From positions 1-64,000 of the forward strand of contig NZ_PVXL01000025.1 in assembly GCF_002995805.1 (NCBI RefSeq): a stretch of 64,000 nt of DNA, read 5' to 3'. The stretch comes from Neomoorella stamsii (GTDB lineage: Bacteria; Bacillota; DSM-521; Neomoorellales; Neomoorellaceae). This document shows positions 1 to 8,440 of this stretch, piece after piece (position 1 is the stretch's first letter; every line of letters begins with the position of its first letter). The notes under the pieces were generated by a model. The model was not told the origin of the DNA, searched no databases, and saw only the letters and a program-made list of their open reading frames with translations. Position numbers and translations under genes: made by a program.

Positions 1-706
1 CTCCATGGAGCACCCAGTTGGCCATTGTCTGCCGGGAAAGGTCTATACCCAAACCTTTAAACTGCTGCTCCTGGCGGTAGAGGGGTAACCCTGCCCCGTA
101 TTTCTGGGTCATAATGTAGGCCATGAGTGAGGGAGATACCGGGCTCCCGGGAAGTATAGGCGCCGGAATAGGTGCCGTGACAACGGGAGTGGTTATCTCT
201 TCCCGCTCGCAGCGGCGGCAGGAATAGACGTAGCGCACATGCTTAACCACTTTCACCTGGGCCGGGATGACTTTTAGTTCCTGCCGCACCTCGGTGCTCA
301 TTTCATGTAAAGGGCCGCCGCAGCACGGGCAGACCCGTTCTTCTTCCGGCAGGCGGTGCTCTACTATTTCTATCGGCAGGTCTTCCAGGTTCATCTCCCG
401 GCGGGTACGCCCTTTGCGGCGCTGGTAGGTGATGGTTTCCAAATCCGGCTCAGGTGCCTCCGGCCGGGCTTCCACTTCCGCCTCATTAAAAAGCAAGAGC
501 TGCTCTTCTTCTAAAGGCCTGGTCCGTTCGCTGGAAACACCGAATTGCCGCTTCTTGCTTAAACGGAACTGCTCAATAAACCAGTTTAGCTTGGAGGTCA
601 GTTCGGCATTTTGTTGTTCCAGCTGCATACATTGCTTTTCCAGCTGCAGGCAGCGGCTTTGCAGCTCTTTTATGGTCATGGCGGCGATAGATTGCGAAGT
701 GTTCAT
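1..706 (-). CDS. tnpC: IS66 family transposase TnpC (N-terminal part, runs off the window)
   Basis: About 235 N-terminal codons of the large DDE transposase of an IS66-type element. Translation shows the leucine-zipper-like coiled coil (QLRCLQLEK-type heptads near residues 15-45), the family stretch [17 protein letters not shown] followed by SSER, then an IS66 zinc finger ([11 protein letters not shown], later CRRCE) before the start of the DDE domain. The ATG at 706 is forced by an in-frame stop at 710-712; no good Shine-Dalgarno is visible, as expected if it is translated by coupling or re-initiation. It lies downstream of tnpB and tnpA in the usual IS66 order. The catalytic residues are outside the window, so intactness cannot be judged. 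Confidence 0.93.
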   Translation of the reverse strand, partial: MNTSQSIAAMTIKELQSRCLQLEKQCMQLEQQNAELTSKLNWFIEQFRLSKKRQFGVSSERTRPLEEEQLLLFNEAEVEARPEAPEPDLETITYQRRKGRTRREMNLEDLPIEIVEHRLPEEERVCPCCGGPLHEMSTEVRQELKVIPAQVKVVKHVRYVYSCRRCEREEITTPVVTAPIPAPILPGSPVSPSLMAYIMTQKYGAGLPLYRQEQQFKGLGIDLSRQTMANWVLHG

Positions 707-786
707 GCATTAATAATTCGACGAATCGCGTCGAATTCCTCTAGAATCAACCACAAACAGAAAATATTTCTTTCTGGCGATTTCTA

Positions 787-1143
787 TTACAAGATGGTGC
801 GCGCTTTTACCTCAGGATGAGCTTTAGGCTGTTTTAAAGGAAGGCCGTCAAGCAGCCAGCGCAGCTCCCGGCGGCTTATGGTGATGGTTGCCGAAGTGGT
901 ATCTTGAGGCCAGGGAAATTTGCCCTTCTCCAGGCGGCGGTAATAAAGCCAGAAACCGTTATGCTCCCAATGGAGGATCTTTAGTTTATCGTGCTTGCGG
1001 TTACAGAAAACGAAAAGGCAGGAAGAGAAGGGGTCCAGCTCAAAGCTTTCCTTGACTAGCACCGCCAGGCCGTCAATGGACTTGCGCAAATCCGTTGCGC
1101 CGCAGGCGAGATAAACCCGCTCGATGCCTAATTCGTTTAGCAT
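787..1143 (-). CDS. tnpB: IS66 family accessory protein TnpB (Orf2)
   Basis: 118 residues, the normal size for IS66 Orf2. It carries the family signature GATDLRKSIDGLAVLV near the N terminus, followed by LFVFCNRKHDKLKILHWEHNGFWLYYRRLEKG and a basic C terminus. The protein is required for transposition of IS66-type elements, but its biochemical role is not established. The start ATG at 1143 is chosen because the family begins right before the IxRVYLACG stretch; an open frame continues upstream to 1200 but covers tnpA sequence. There is no clear ribosome binding site. In an undamaged element the tnpA stop would overlap this ATG, so translation is probably coupled. Confidence 0.9.
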   Translation of the reverse strand: MLNELGIERVYLACGATDLRKSIDGLAVLVKESFELDPFSSCLFVFCNRKHDKLKILHWEHNGFWLYYRRLEKGKFPWPQDTTSATITISRRELRWLLDGLPLKQPKAHPEVKARTIL

Positions 1144-1147
1144 AACT

Positions 1148-1474
1148 CTACCAGCACCCGGACCACCTGAGAGAGCAAGGCCGGAGCAAGGCCGGATCAA
1201 AGCCGGGTCTTACCTCGATGTTGACCGGTCCTATTTTGACCAGTAAAGCATGGTCCTTTTCTATAGATGCCTGGTCGCTTATTTCTACCGGCAACCACCG
1301 GTTTGATTTTCCCGGGGAAACTACGTCCTGGTTCTTATACTTCCGCAGCCAGTACCATAATTGCCTGGGGCTAACGTCTTCATGGGCGGCGCACCATTCT
1401 TTAACGCTTTGCCCGCTGGCCTGGTATTCGGCTATCCGGGTTTCCCATAGTGCTTGCCGTTCGGCTTTGGTCAT
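1148..1474 (-). CDS. tnpA: IS66 family accessory protein TnpA, C terminus frameshifted
   Basis: 108 residues with an N-terminal helix-turn-helix region typical of IS66 TnpA (WETRIAEYQASGQSVKEWC, then SPRQLWYWLRKYK). The start ATG at 1474 follows an AGGAGG box ten bases upstream. The family C terminus is recognisable up to VRPGFDPALL, after which the reading frame changes to an unrelated tail. The cause is visible: the 11-mer GAGCAAGGCCG (plus strand) occurs twice in tandem at 1173-1183 and 1184-1194. Removing one copy restores LLSQVVRVLVELC and a stop that overlaps the tnpB ATG. The gene is probably an inactive or weakened copy. Confidence 0.85.
   Translation of the reverse strand: MTKAERQALWETRIAEYQASGQSVKEWCAAHEDVSPRQLWYWLRKYKNQDVVSPGKSNRWLPVEISDQASIEKDHALLVKIGPVNIEVRPGFDPALLRPCSLRWSGCW
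1173..1194. repeat. 11-bp tandem duplication inside tnpA
   Basis: Two exact head-to-tail copies of GAGCAAGGCCG on the plus strand. The length is not a multiple of three, so the duplication shifts the tnpA frame. The single-copy reading gives the expected family C terminus and restores the overlap with the tnpB start codon. Confidence 0.9.
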
Positions 1475-1662
1475 AATAAAAAATCCTCCTCAGGTTGTTT
1501 TCTGAGGAAGATTATCCCTTAAACTTGGGTATTGCGCCAAGGTGGGTTGTATTTGACGCTTACGCTGATCTGGACCCCGTGCACTTCAAAGTAACGGCCA
1601 CTAAAACCTGTATACCAAACGATGTTGATGTCGAGATGCCGGTAGAAAATGTGGCCGTTATA

Positions 1663-2607
1663 TTAGGCCGGTTTCTTTTCCGGGTGATGTTGCCAGAGGG
1701 AGATAAGTACCCCGCCCAGGGCTAAAATTATACCTATAGCATGATACCAGGCTAGCTTTTCCTTAAGGATTAAAGCTGCGAGGGCAATAGCAAAGAGGGG
1801 GGTTAAGTTGTTGAACATGGCCACCGGTCCGCAGCCAAGGCGGTTGATAGCCTCAAAGTTAAGTAACAGCGCCAGACCGGCAATGATACACCCCATATAG
1901 ATAAGTAATAGCCATCCCTTCCAGGGCAGGTACCAGCCTTGGTGGACCACCTCCCACAGAGCCCCAGGAAGCAGGAAAAGGGTGCCAAAAAAGAGGCTCC
2001 AAGTACTGGTAATGATTGCTGGATAACGCTGCATCATTTTTTGCACCAGGATATTAGACAGGGAAACGGCAATAACATTAGCCAGGAGAACCAAATCAGA
2101 CGATTGGAAGCGTAAAGTTAGTATGCGTTCAAGGGAGCCCTGGGCAGATACCAGGGCCAAGCCAGTGAAGGCGATTATAATTCCCGAGATTTGGTAACGA
2201 CTGGGCTTTACGTGCCAGCCCATGGCCAGCAGGACCAGGGTAACGGCCGGGAAGGTCGCAATGATTATGGCGGCATTAATTGCCGGGCACTCTTGCATGG
2301 ACCAGGCAAAGGTACCATAGGCCACGCTGATCCCAAGAAAACCTACTATAGCCAGATAAGGCAGGTCCTGGAGGCGCGGTTTATGGGGTTCCCGCCAGGT
2401 AAAGGGTAGCAGTATTATAAGGCCCAGTAAACCCCGGATGGCGGACAGGGCCATGGGTGGTACCATGGGGGCGACCAACCGGCCGGCTATAACATTGCCC
2501 CCGTAAAGGAAAGTAGCGAGGAGAATGGCTCCATAGCCCAAGTGGCGAGATCTTTTGTTGTGATGACAGGAAACGGTTAGCTCCTCAGTTTCCTGGTATA
2601 GAGCCAT
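1663..2607 (-). CDS. DMT superfamily (EamA-type) transporter
   Basis: 314 residues with about ten hydrophobic segments arranged as two EamA repeats. Recognisable stretches are LLATFLYGGNVIAGRL at the first helix and LLNFEAINRLGCGPVAMFNNLTPLFA with ALILKEKLAWYHAIGIILALGGV in the second repeat, typical of drug/metabolite exporters. The ATG at 2607 is preferred over the upstream open frame because GGAGG lies ten bases before it and the residues upstream do not look like a membrane protein. The substrate cannot be predicted. It stands alone, about 100 bp from the end of the IS66 element, and reads toward it. Confidence 0.85.
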   Translation of the reverse strand: MALYQETEELTVSCHHNKRSRHLGYGAILLATFLYGGNVIAGRLVAPMVPPMALSAIRGLLGLIILLPFTWREPHKPRLQDLPYLAIVGFLGISVAYGTFAWSMQECPAINAAIIIATFPAVTLVLLAMGWHVKPSRYQISGIIIAFTGLALVSAQGSLERILTLRFQSSDLVLLANVIAVSLSNILVQKMMQRYPAIITSTWSLFFGTLFLLPGALWEVVHQGWYLPWKGWLLLIYMGCIIAGLALLLNFEAINRLGCGPVAMFNNLTPLFAIALAALILKEKLAWYHAIGIILALGGVLISLWQHHPEKKPA

Positions 2608-2830
2608 GCTTATGTAACCTCCGCAAATAACTGGTAGCAATCCTATATTAGCATAGCACCGGGGACAGGCTACAGGCAAAGTTACCCTGCAGGGGTTGAT
2701 GGCCGAAAAACGGCCTGGATAACTTACTGACGGGAAAAACTTCTCGCTAGAGCAGCGTACCAGTAAGTTAGAGCCAAACGATAGCAAGTACAAAACGTTT
2801 TAAGTTCAACCGCCTAATACTCGGGAGAAG

Positions 2831-2874
2831 ATAATCGAGGTGGTCGGTGCACATATTCCGACCACCTCGATTAT
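2831..2874. repeat. Perfect 17-bp inverted repeat, 10-nt loop
   Basis: ATAATCGAGGTGGTCGG at 2831-2847 is exactly repeated as its reverse complement at 2858-2874 around the loop TGCACATATT. There is no run of T after either arm, so it is not a standard intrinsic terminator; it could be a degenerate terminator, a regulatory palindrome, or a small mobile palindromic repeat. Confidence 0.8.
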
Positions 2875-2987
2875 TAATAGGGTTGTTAACTTGGTAGCAG
2901 CTCAAATTGCGATATGCGCCGGCACTTTACCTCGGGGACAAATTCTTTCTGCAGCGTTCCGGGAAGGAAGACAGCGTTAATTCGTCT

Positions 2988-3023
2988 ATAAAAAGCAAAA
3001 GACCAAGGCTTTCACGCCTTGGT
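2988..3023 (-). terminator. Intrinsic terminator of tRNA-Leu(CAA)
   Basis: On the minus strand, ACCAAGGC and GCCTTGGT form an 8-bp stem with a 6-nt loop (plus-strand arms 3002-3009 and 3016-3023), followed by CTTTTGCTTTTT, just downstream of the tRNA. Confidence 0.85.
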
Positions 3024-3028
3024 ATTAT

Positions 3029-3115
3029 TGGTGCCGAAGGCGGGGGTCGAACCCGCACGGCCTCGCGGCCACCGGATTTTGAGTCCGGCGCGTCTGCCAG
3101 TTCCACCACTTCGGC
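3029..3115 (-). tRNA. tRNA-Leu (anticodon CAA)
   Basis: 87 nt including an encoded CCA. The acceptor arms GCCGAAG and CTTCGGC pair fully, a long variable arm is present, and the anticodon loop CTCAAAA within the stem CCGGA/TCCGG gives CAA. The T-arm has the standard GGTTCGA. Confidence 0.97.
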
Positions 3116-3129
3116 CCATTCGCTATATC

Positions 3130-3158
3130 ATTTTAACATAGACTTCATATTCCTGCAA
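3130..3158 (-). promoter_or_regulatory. Sigma-A type promoter of tRNA-Leu(CAA)
   Basis: On the minus strand, TTGCAG (plus 3153-3158) and TAAAAT (plus 3130-3135) are separated by 17 bases and lie directly upstream of the tRNA. Confidence 0.6.
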
Positions 3159-3209
3159 GGCCTAAAAGGATAAAGGAAGAGAGATGTCGAATAGGAAAGA
3201 AGCTGGAAG

Positions 3210-3839
3210 GTGGTGGCAGCCGTGGTCCCGGATGAGGAATTGCTGGCCCGGAGCCAGAAGGGCGATATGGAGGCCTTTACCCTCCTGGTAGAGCGTTACC
3301 AGAAGATGCTCTACACCATTGCGTACCGTTTCCTGGGCAATCACGAGGATGCCGGTGATGCCGCCCAGGAGGCCCTGGTGCGCGCCTATAAAAACCTGCC
3401 GGGCTTCCGGGGCCAGTGTTCCTTTAAAACCTGGCTGCAGCATATCATTGCCAATGTCTGTCGCGATGCCCTGCGCCGCCTCAGCCGGCGGCCCACCCTT
3501 TCCCTGGAGGGCCTGCAGGAAACAGAGGGAGTACCCTGGGAACTGGCCGCCGGGGAAGCAGTCACTTCACCGGAAGAAATTATCCTGGCTAGGGAAGGGG
3601 AGGACCATTTACATAAATTAATCCAGGCTCTCATGCCGGAATACCGCATGGTAATCATCATGCGGGATGTGCAGGGCTTTAGCTATGAAGAGATAGCGGC
3701 CACCCTGGGCTGCTCTGTGGGAACAGTTAAATCGCGCTTGAGCAGGGCGCGGCAGTTTTTACGGCAGCACCTGGTACGGGAAAGGGAACATTTTGCGAAG
3801 CAAAGCGTCTATATAAGCAAAGGGGGTGAGGGGCGATGA
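3210..3839 (+). CDS. ECF-type RNA polymerase sigma factor (SigW-like)
   Basis: 209 residues with sigma region 2 (FTLLVERYQKMLYTIAYRFLG, then AQEALVRAYKNL and FKTWLQHIIANVCRDALRR) and sigma region 4 (MRDVQGFSYEEIAATLG followed by VGTVKSRLSRAR). It directs RNA polymerase to a specialised regulon, usually an envelope stress response. The start is uncertain: GTG codons occur at 3210, 3213 and 3222, with a GGAAGG box abutting the first, so 3222 may be the real start. Its stop overlaps the next gene by four bases (ATGA), the classic arrangement with an anti-sigma partner. Confidence 0.92.
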   Translation: MVAAVVPDEELLARSQKGDMEAFTLLVERYQKMLYTIAYRFLGNHEDAGDAAQEALVRAYKNLPGFRGQCSFKTWLQHIIANVCRDALRRLSRRPTLSLEGLQETEGVPWELAAGEAVTSPEEIILAREGEDHLHKLIQALMPEYRMVIIMRDVQGFSYEEIAATLGCSVGTVKSRLSRARQFLRQHLVREREHFAKQSVYISKGGEGR

Positions 3840-4759
3840 ACTGCAGCCAGTACCGGGAACTCCTGTCACCATATCTGGACGGCGTCCTGGCGGCAACCCA
3901 GCGCCGGGCCGTGGAGAATCACCTGCGCCTGTGCAACTCCTGCCGGGAAGAACTGGAGGCCCTGCGCCAGACGGTGAACCTTCTCCAGGCCTGGTCGGAA
4001 GAAGAACTGGATTTACCGGCCGGTTTTGAGGAGCGTTTGCGGTCGCGACTTGAGGCGGCCTGCCGCCCCTGGTACCGGCGCTTGCCGCAAAGATGGCTTT
4101 CCCTGGCAGTAGCAGCAGCCATTGTGGTGGCAGTGGCCATTACGGCCTATGCTGATTATTTCCATTTTCTCCATCCATTCCAGGTGAGGGAAGCAGCACC
4201 TACGGTTACGCAGGGAGAACAGGGACAGGTTAAAGCTTTGCAGGCCCCGGTTGTCCCAGCACCAGCAAGGGATTTCTCTATGATAGTTACAGACCAAGAA
4301 AATAAACCACCAGCACCAGCAATAACCCCCTCGCAGGAAGAATCCCGGCCGGCGCAGCCCCAAAGGCGACAGACGGCGAAGCCCCCCAAACCCCAGCCAG
4401 TTTTCAACAGCATGGAGAGAAATCCGGTTGCCCAGGCCAGTACCAATGTTAACTCCCGGGGACAAAACCTTGATGCGGCATTAGGAGAGAACCTGCAGGT
4501 AGGAGAGGGACAAAAATTACCTGGTGAACAGGTAACTGGTCCTGAGGACAAGCAAGCCCAAAAGCAAATTACTCCAGGGGTTAACAGGCCGGAAGTAAAT
4601 AAGGAAAAGAATGAGGCCACCCTTGATGCCAGGATGTCCTCGCATAATAATATTGAATCAGCAGGTATAAACCAATCTTTGACAGTACCGGCAAAGGTAT
4701 ATAAGGAACCAGCCCTAACCGGCATACCGGAAGTGCTTTCCAGACCACCCTTACCTTAA
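3836..4759 (+). CDS. Zinc-finger anti-sigma factor, membrane anchored
   Basis: 307 residues. The N terminus carries a zf-HC2/ZAS motif (HLRLCNSC, i.e. H-x3-C-x2-C) near residues 28-36, followed by one hydrophobic membrane segment (LAVAAAIVVAVAITAY, about 90-106) and a long low-complexity extracytoplasmic part rich in Pro, Gln and Asn. Such proteins bind and hold the cognate ECF sigma factor in the cytoplasm until an envelope signal arrives. Translational coupling to the sigma gene through an ATGA overlap supports the pairing. The outer domain has no recognisable fold, so the signal is unknown. The stop codon lies within the terminator stem. Confidence 0.85.
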   Translation: MNCSQYRELLSPYLDGVLAATQRRAVENHLRLCNSCREELEALRQTVNLLQAWSEEELDLPAGFEERLRSRLEAACRPWYRRLPQRWLSLAVAAAIVVAVAITAYADYFHFLHPFQVREAAPTVTQGEQGQVKALQAPVVPAPARDFSMIVTDQENKPPAPAITPSQEESRPAQPQRRQTAKPPKPQPVFNSMERNPVAQASTNVNSRGQNLDAALGENLQVGEGQKLPGEQVTGPEDKQAQKQITPGVNRPEVNKEKNEATLDARMSSHNNIESAGINQSLTVPAKVYKEPALTGIPEVLSRPPLP

Positions 4760-4771
4760 GGGTGGTTTTTT
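4745..4771 (+). terminator. Intrinsic terminator of the sigma/anti-sigma operon
   Basis: CCACCCTTA and TAAGGGTGG pair around a 3-nt loop (4745-4753, 4757-4765), followed by six T. The anti-sigma stop codon is inside the stem. Confidence 0.9.
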
Positions 4772-4813
4772 GATGGTTGGCCCCGGCAACTTAGCCGCAA
4801 CTGGTGAAAATAA

Positions 4814-4842
4814 TTGCCACCGGAAACATAAAAAGATAAAAT
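4814..4842 (+). promoter_or_regulatory. Putative sigma-A promoter of polA operon
   Basis: TTGCCA (4814-4819) and TAAAAT (4837-4842) with a 17-base spacer, about 30 bases before the polA start and just after the preceding terminator. Confidence 0.5.
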
Positions 4843-4875
4843 ATAAGCAGCGTTTTTAATAAAGAAGGGTGACGG

Positions 4876-7554
4876 ATGCCCGTAAAAAGAGCAAGATTAC
4901 TCCTGGTAGACGGCAACAGCATTATTCACCGGGCCTTTCATGCCCTGCCACCGCTCCAGACAAGTGCCGGCGTCCAGACGAACGCCGTTTACGGCTTTGC
5001 CACCATGCTGCAAAAGGCCTTTGACCTGGTAGCGCCGGACTATGTAATCGTAGCCTTTGACCACAGCAAGGTTACCTTCCGCCACGACCTGTATAACGAA
5101 TATAAAGGGACGCGTCCTGAGACCGCCCCGGAACTCAGGCCCCAGTTTGCCCTCGCCAAACGCCTCCTGGCAGCCTGGAAACTGGCAAGCTGCGAAGTAG
5201 AAGGCTACGAGGCTGACGATCTCATCGGGACTTTAAGCCATAAAGGGAAAGAGGCCGGGCTGGAGGTTTTAATCCTGACCGGTGACCGGGATGCCCTGCA
5301 ACTGGTAGATGACAGGGTTAAGGTCCTCCTCATGCGGCGCGGCCTTTCGCAGGTAGAATTATTGGACCGGGAGGCCATTAAAAAAACTTATGGCCTGGAG
5401 CCCGGCCAGCTCATTGACGTCAAGGCCCTCATGGGTGATGCCTCCGACAATATCCCCGGCGTACCCGGGGTAGGGGAAAAGACGGCCGTGCAGCTGGTCC
5501 GCCAGTATGGCGACCTGGAAGGGGTCCTGGCTCATGCAGGTGAGGTCAGGGGGCGGAAAGTAGCGGCCAATCTGGTGGCCTATGCCGGCCAGGCCCGCCT
5601 GGCCCGGCAGCTGGCTATCATTCGCTGCGACGTGCCAGTGGAGCTTGATCTTGAAACCTGCCGCCGTGAGAAACCGGACTATGAGGCCGTCCTGGCCCTT
5701 TACAAGGAACTGGAGTTCAACAGCCTGGTCAAGGATGTCTTAAAAGCCATGCAGGAAGAAGGGGCGGGGGTGGCGCCTGGAACCAACGTTAAATCCCTGA
5801 ACCTACCAGAACATGTTACTTTGAGCAGCCTGGAAGAGCTGGCTGTACTCGCCAGGCGCCTGGCCGGGGAGCAGGAAGTTGCTATCGAGCTGGCCCTGAA
5901 TAACGCCAATTATTTAGACGCAGCAGCTTTAGCCGTGGGACTGGCCTGGGAAGGCGGGGTAGCCGTCCTAGATACGGCAGGGGTGCCGGGCGCCGACCTG
6001 GCTGGGGCACTGGAACCGCTGCTGCAGGCAGGGCCCGTCTTTCACGATGCCAAGGCAGCCCTGGTCTGGCTGAAGGAGGCCGGGGCACGGGTTACCGACC
6101 CGGGTGGCGACACCATGCTCGCCGGCTACCTCCTCAATCCCACTGCCTCCCGCCATGATTTGCCGGAACTCTGCCTGGAACACCTGAACCTGGCCCTGGT
6201 GGATGATGAATCTTTACTGCTGACTATTGCCCGGCGGGCCGTGGCTACCAGGCTTTTGCACAGGGAACTGATTGCCAAATTGCAGGTAGCCGGCATGGAA
6301 GAGCTTTATCGGCGGGTGGAACTTCCCCTGACCCGGATTTTAGGCGAGATGGAAAGCTACGGTGTGGCTGTTGACCTGGAAACCCTGGACCTTATGGCTG
6401 CCGAACTGGAGGGCAATATTGCCGCCCTGACGGAAGAGATCTATCGCCTGGCCGGGGAAAAGTTTAATATCAACTCGTCGCGGCAGCTGGGGAGCATCCT
6501 CTTTGAAAAACTGGGCCTGCCGCCGGTAAAGCGGACCAAGACCGGTTTTTCCACCGACGCTGCCGTGCTGGAGGAACTGGCCGCGAAACATCCCATTGCC
6601 GCCAAACTGGTGGAATACCGCCAGCTCACCAAGTTAAAGTCCACCTATGTGGACGGGCTGAAACCCCTGGTCAACCCCCGGACGAAGAGCCTCCATACCA
6701 CCTTTAACCAGACGGTGACGGCTACCGGCCGCCTGTCCAGCAGCGAGCCCAATTTGCAAAACATCCCAGTGCGCCTGGAAGTGGGCCGGCGCCTGCGCCG
6801 GGCCTTCGTTTCCCATGCTCCCGGCCGCCTCCTCCTGGCAGCCGATTACTCCCAGATCGAGCTTCGGGTGCTGGCCCATATCTCCGGTGATGCCGGCATG
6901 ATTGCTGCCTTCCGCCGGGGGGAAGACATCCATGCCCGGACGGCAGCCGAGGTCTTTGGTGTCCCCTTAAATGAAGTTACGCCGTTCATGCGGCGCAGCG
7001 CCAAGGCCGTGAATTTTGGCATTGTTTACGGCATCAGCGATTTCGGCCTCAGCCGTGACCTGGGCATCAGCCGCAGCGAAGCCCACGCATATATTGAGCG
7101 TTATTTCCAGCGTTACCCCGGTGTCAGGGCTTACATGGAAGAGGTCGTTGCCAGGGCGCGGCAGGATGGCTATGTAACTACCCTCCTGGGGCGGCGCCGC
7201 TACCTGCCGGATCTCTTCAGTTCCAACCATACTGCCCGGAGCTTTGGGGAGCGGGCAGCCATGAATACTCCCATCCAGGGCAGCGCGGCCGATATTATTA
7301 AAATCGCCATGGTTAAGATTTTCCGCCTGCTGGAGGAGCAATACCCGGCCGCCCGGATGATCCTTCAGGTTCACGACGAATTGATCTTTGATGTCCCTGA
7401 GGAAGACCTGCCGGCAGTAGCCGCCCTGGTTAAAGAGAATATGGAGAATACCCTGGAACTCCAGGTTCCCCTCCAGGTGGACTTAAAATACGGCCCCAAC
7501 TGGTATGATATGGAACCCTATGATGGAGCGATAAAAGATGCCGGAACTGCCTGA
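4876..7554 (+). CDS. polA: DNA polymerase I
   Basis: 892 residues, full length for the family. Residues 1-290 form the 5'-3' exonuclease (LLVDGNSIIHRAFHAL, then EGYEADDLIGTL and MGDASDNIPGVPGVGEKTA). Residues of about 300-490 correspond to the 3'-5' exonuclease fold, but the acidic DTE motif is replaced by AIELALN, so proofreading is probably lost, as in other Firmicutes and Thermus enzymes. The polymerase domain has motif A DYSQIELRVL (from about 657), motif B KAVNFGIVYG (about 710) and motif C VHDE (about 833). It serves Okazaki fragment processing and repair. The ATG follows an AAGGGTGA ribosome site, and the gene overlaps mutM by 17 bases. Confidence 0.97.
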   Translation: MPVKRARLLLVDGNSIIHRAFHALPPLQTSAGVQTNAVYGFATMLQKAFDLVAPDYVIVAFDHSKVTFRHDLYNEYKGTRPETAPELRPQFALAKRLLAAWKLASCEVEGYEADDLIGTLSHKGKEAGLEVLILTGDRDALQLVDDRVKVLLMRRGLSQVELLDREAIKKTYGLEPGQLIDVKALMGDASDNIPGVPGVGEKTAVQLVRQYGDLEGVLAHAGEVRGRKVAANLVAYAGQARLARQLAIIRCDVPVELDLETCRREKPDYEAVLALYKELEFNSLVKDVLKAMQEEGAGVAPGTNVKSLNLPEHVTLSSLEELAVLARRLAGEQEVAIELALNNANYLDAAALAVGLAWEGGVAVLDTAGVPGADLAGALEPLLQAGPVFHDAKAALVWLKEAGARVTDPGGDTMLAGYLLNPTASRHDLPELCLEHLNLALVDDESLLLTIARRAVATRLLHRELIAKLQVAGMEELYRRVELPLTRILGEMESYGVAVDLETLDLMAAELEGNIAALTEEIYRLAGEKFNINSSRQLGSILFEKLGLPPVKRTKTGFSTDAAVLEELAAKHPIAAKLVEYRQLTKLKSTYVDGLKPLVNPRTKSLHTTFNQTVTATGRLSSSEPNLQNIPVRLEVGRRLRRAFVSHAPGRLLLAADYSQIELRVLAHISGDAGMIAAFRRGEDIHARTAAEVFGVPLNEVTPFMRRSAKAVNFGIVYGISDFGLSRDLGISRSEAHAYIERYFQRYPGVRAYMEEVVARARQDGYVTTLLGRRRYLPDLFSSNHTARSFGERAAMNTPIQGSAADIIKIAMVKIFRLLEEQYPAARMILQVHDELIFDVPEEDLPAVAALVKENMENTLELQVPLQVDLKYGPNWYDMEPYDGAIKDAGTA

Positions 7555-8362
7555 AGTGGAAACCATCAAACGTACCCTGATCCCCCATCTCCAGGGGCAA
7601 ACCATTGCCGGGGTTGAGGTTTACCACCCCGGCGTTATTGCTGTTCCCGACGCCGCCACCTTTAGCCATTTGCTGGCAGGTAAAAGGATAACCCGGCTCG
7701 ACCGCCGGGGGAAATATCTCCTCTTCCACCTGGCGGCCGGCTATTGCTTGGTAGCCCATTTAAGGATGACCGGGCGCCTTATCTTGACGGCGGCGACTGA
7801 CCCCTTGCTGCCTCATACCCATGTGGTTTTCCACCTGGCCGGTGGTACCACCTTGCGCTGGCTGGATACCCGCCGTTTTGGCCGCTTCTACCTGGGCCAG
7901 GAAGACGAGGTAATGGTAACGGCCGGGCTGAAAGAACTGGGGCCGGAACCACTGGACCCGGCCTTTGATGTCGCTACCCTGGCAGCCATCTGTGCCGGCC
8001 GCCGCCGGCCGGTAAAACAGGTTCTCCTGGACCAGCACCTCCTGGCCGGGATTGGTAACATCTATGCCGATGAAATGCTCTTCCTGGCCGGGCTGCACCC
8101 CTTAAGACCGGCGGGCTCCCTGACAGGGGATGAACTGGTGCGCCTGCATCTGGCCATGCAGGCCGCACTAGAGCAGGGTATAGCCAATTCCGGCACCTCT
8201 TTCAGGGATTACGTCGATGGCCGCGGCCAACAAGGGAAAAATCAGGATTACCTCCAGGTTTACGGCCGCGCCGGCCAGCCCTGCCGCCGTTGTGGTCGTA
8301 CCCTGGAGCGGGTAAAAATAAGCGGCCGCAGCACCGTATTTTGCCCCGGTTGCCAGGTTTAA
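7538..8362 (+). CDS. mutM: Formamidopyrimidine-DNA glycosylase
   Basis: 274 residues. It starts MPELPEVETIK, so the catalytic Pro2 and Glu3 are present. The helix-two-turn-helix region (GIGNIYADEMLFLAGLHP) follows around residues 170-190, and the C terminus has the zinc finger CRRCG...CPGC. The enzyme excises oxidised purines such as 8-oxoguanine and cleaves the strand at the abasic site. It overlaps the polA end by 17 bases, so the two repair genes are co-translated. The same neighbours are found in Bacillus. Confidence 0.97.
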   Translation: MPELPEVETIKRTLIPHLQGQTIAGVEVYHPGVIAVPDAATFSHLLAGKRITRLDRRGKYLLFHLAAGYCLVAHLRMTGRLILTAATDPLLPHTHVVFHLAGGTTLRWLDTRRFGRFYLGQEDEVMVTAGLKELGPEPLDPAFDVATLAAICAGRRRPVKQVLLDQHLLAGIGNIYADEMLFLAGLHPLRPAGSLTGDELVRLHLAMQAALEQGIANSGTSFRDYVDGRGQQGKNQDYLQVYGRAGQPCRRCGRTLERVKISGRSTVFCPGCQV

Positions 8363-8440
8363 ATGACAGGCACGTATCCCACCTTCTACCCGTATATTAC
8401 TGTATAGAGCACAACAGGGCAAAGGGTGGGATAAATTACC

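Larger units (their letters stand above)
1..1563 (-). mobile_element. IS66-family insertion sequence, 5' (tnpA) end inside window
   Basis: Gene order tnpA-tnpB-tnpC on the minus strand is diagnostic of IS66. The element end can be placed at about 1563: read on the minus strand the sequence there begins GTAAGCGTCAAATACAACC, matching the GTAAGCG start of IS66 terminal inverted repeats. The other end lies beyond the window, so the 8-bp target duplication (expected to begin at 1564) cannot be checked. Confidence 0.85.
2608..3028. other. Intergenic region with a perfect 17-bp inverted repeat
   Basis: Leader of the DMT gene and spacer up to the tRNA. Apart from the inverted repeat at 2831-2874 and the tRNA terminator at 2988-3023, no gene or known RNA was recognised. 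Confidence 0.5.

Noticed and set aside
1495-1725. 76-codon plus-strand frame across the IS66 end
   Set aside because: It crosses the element boundary at 1563 and the 3' end of the transporter gene; no domain or ribosome site.
2927-3109. Minus-strand frame beginning MVELADAPDSKSGG
   Set aside because: This is the translation of tRNA-Leu(CAA) and its terminator, a familiar artefact.
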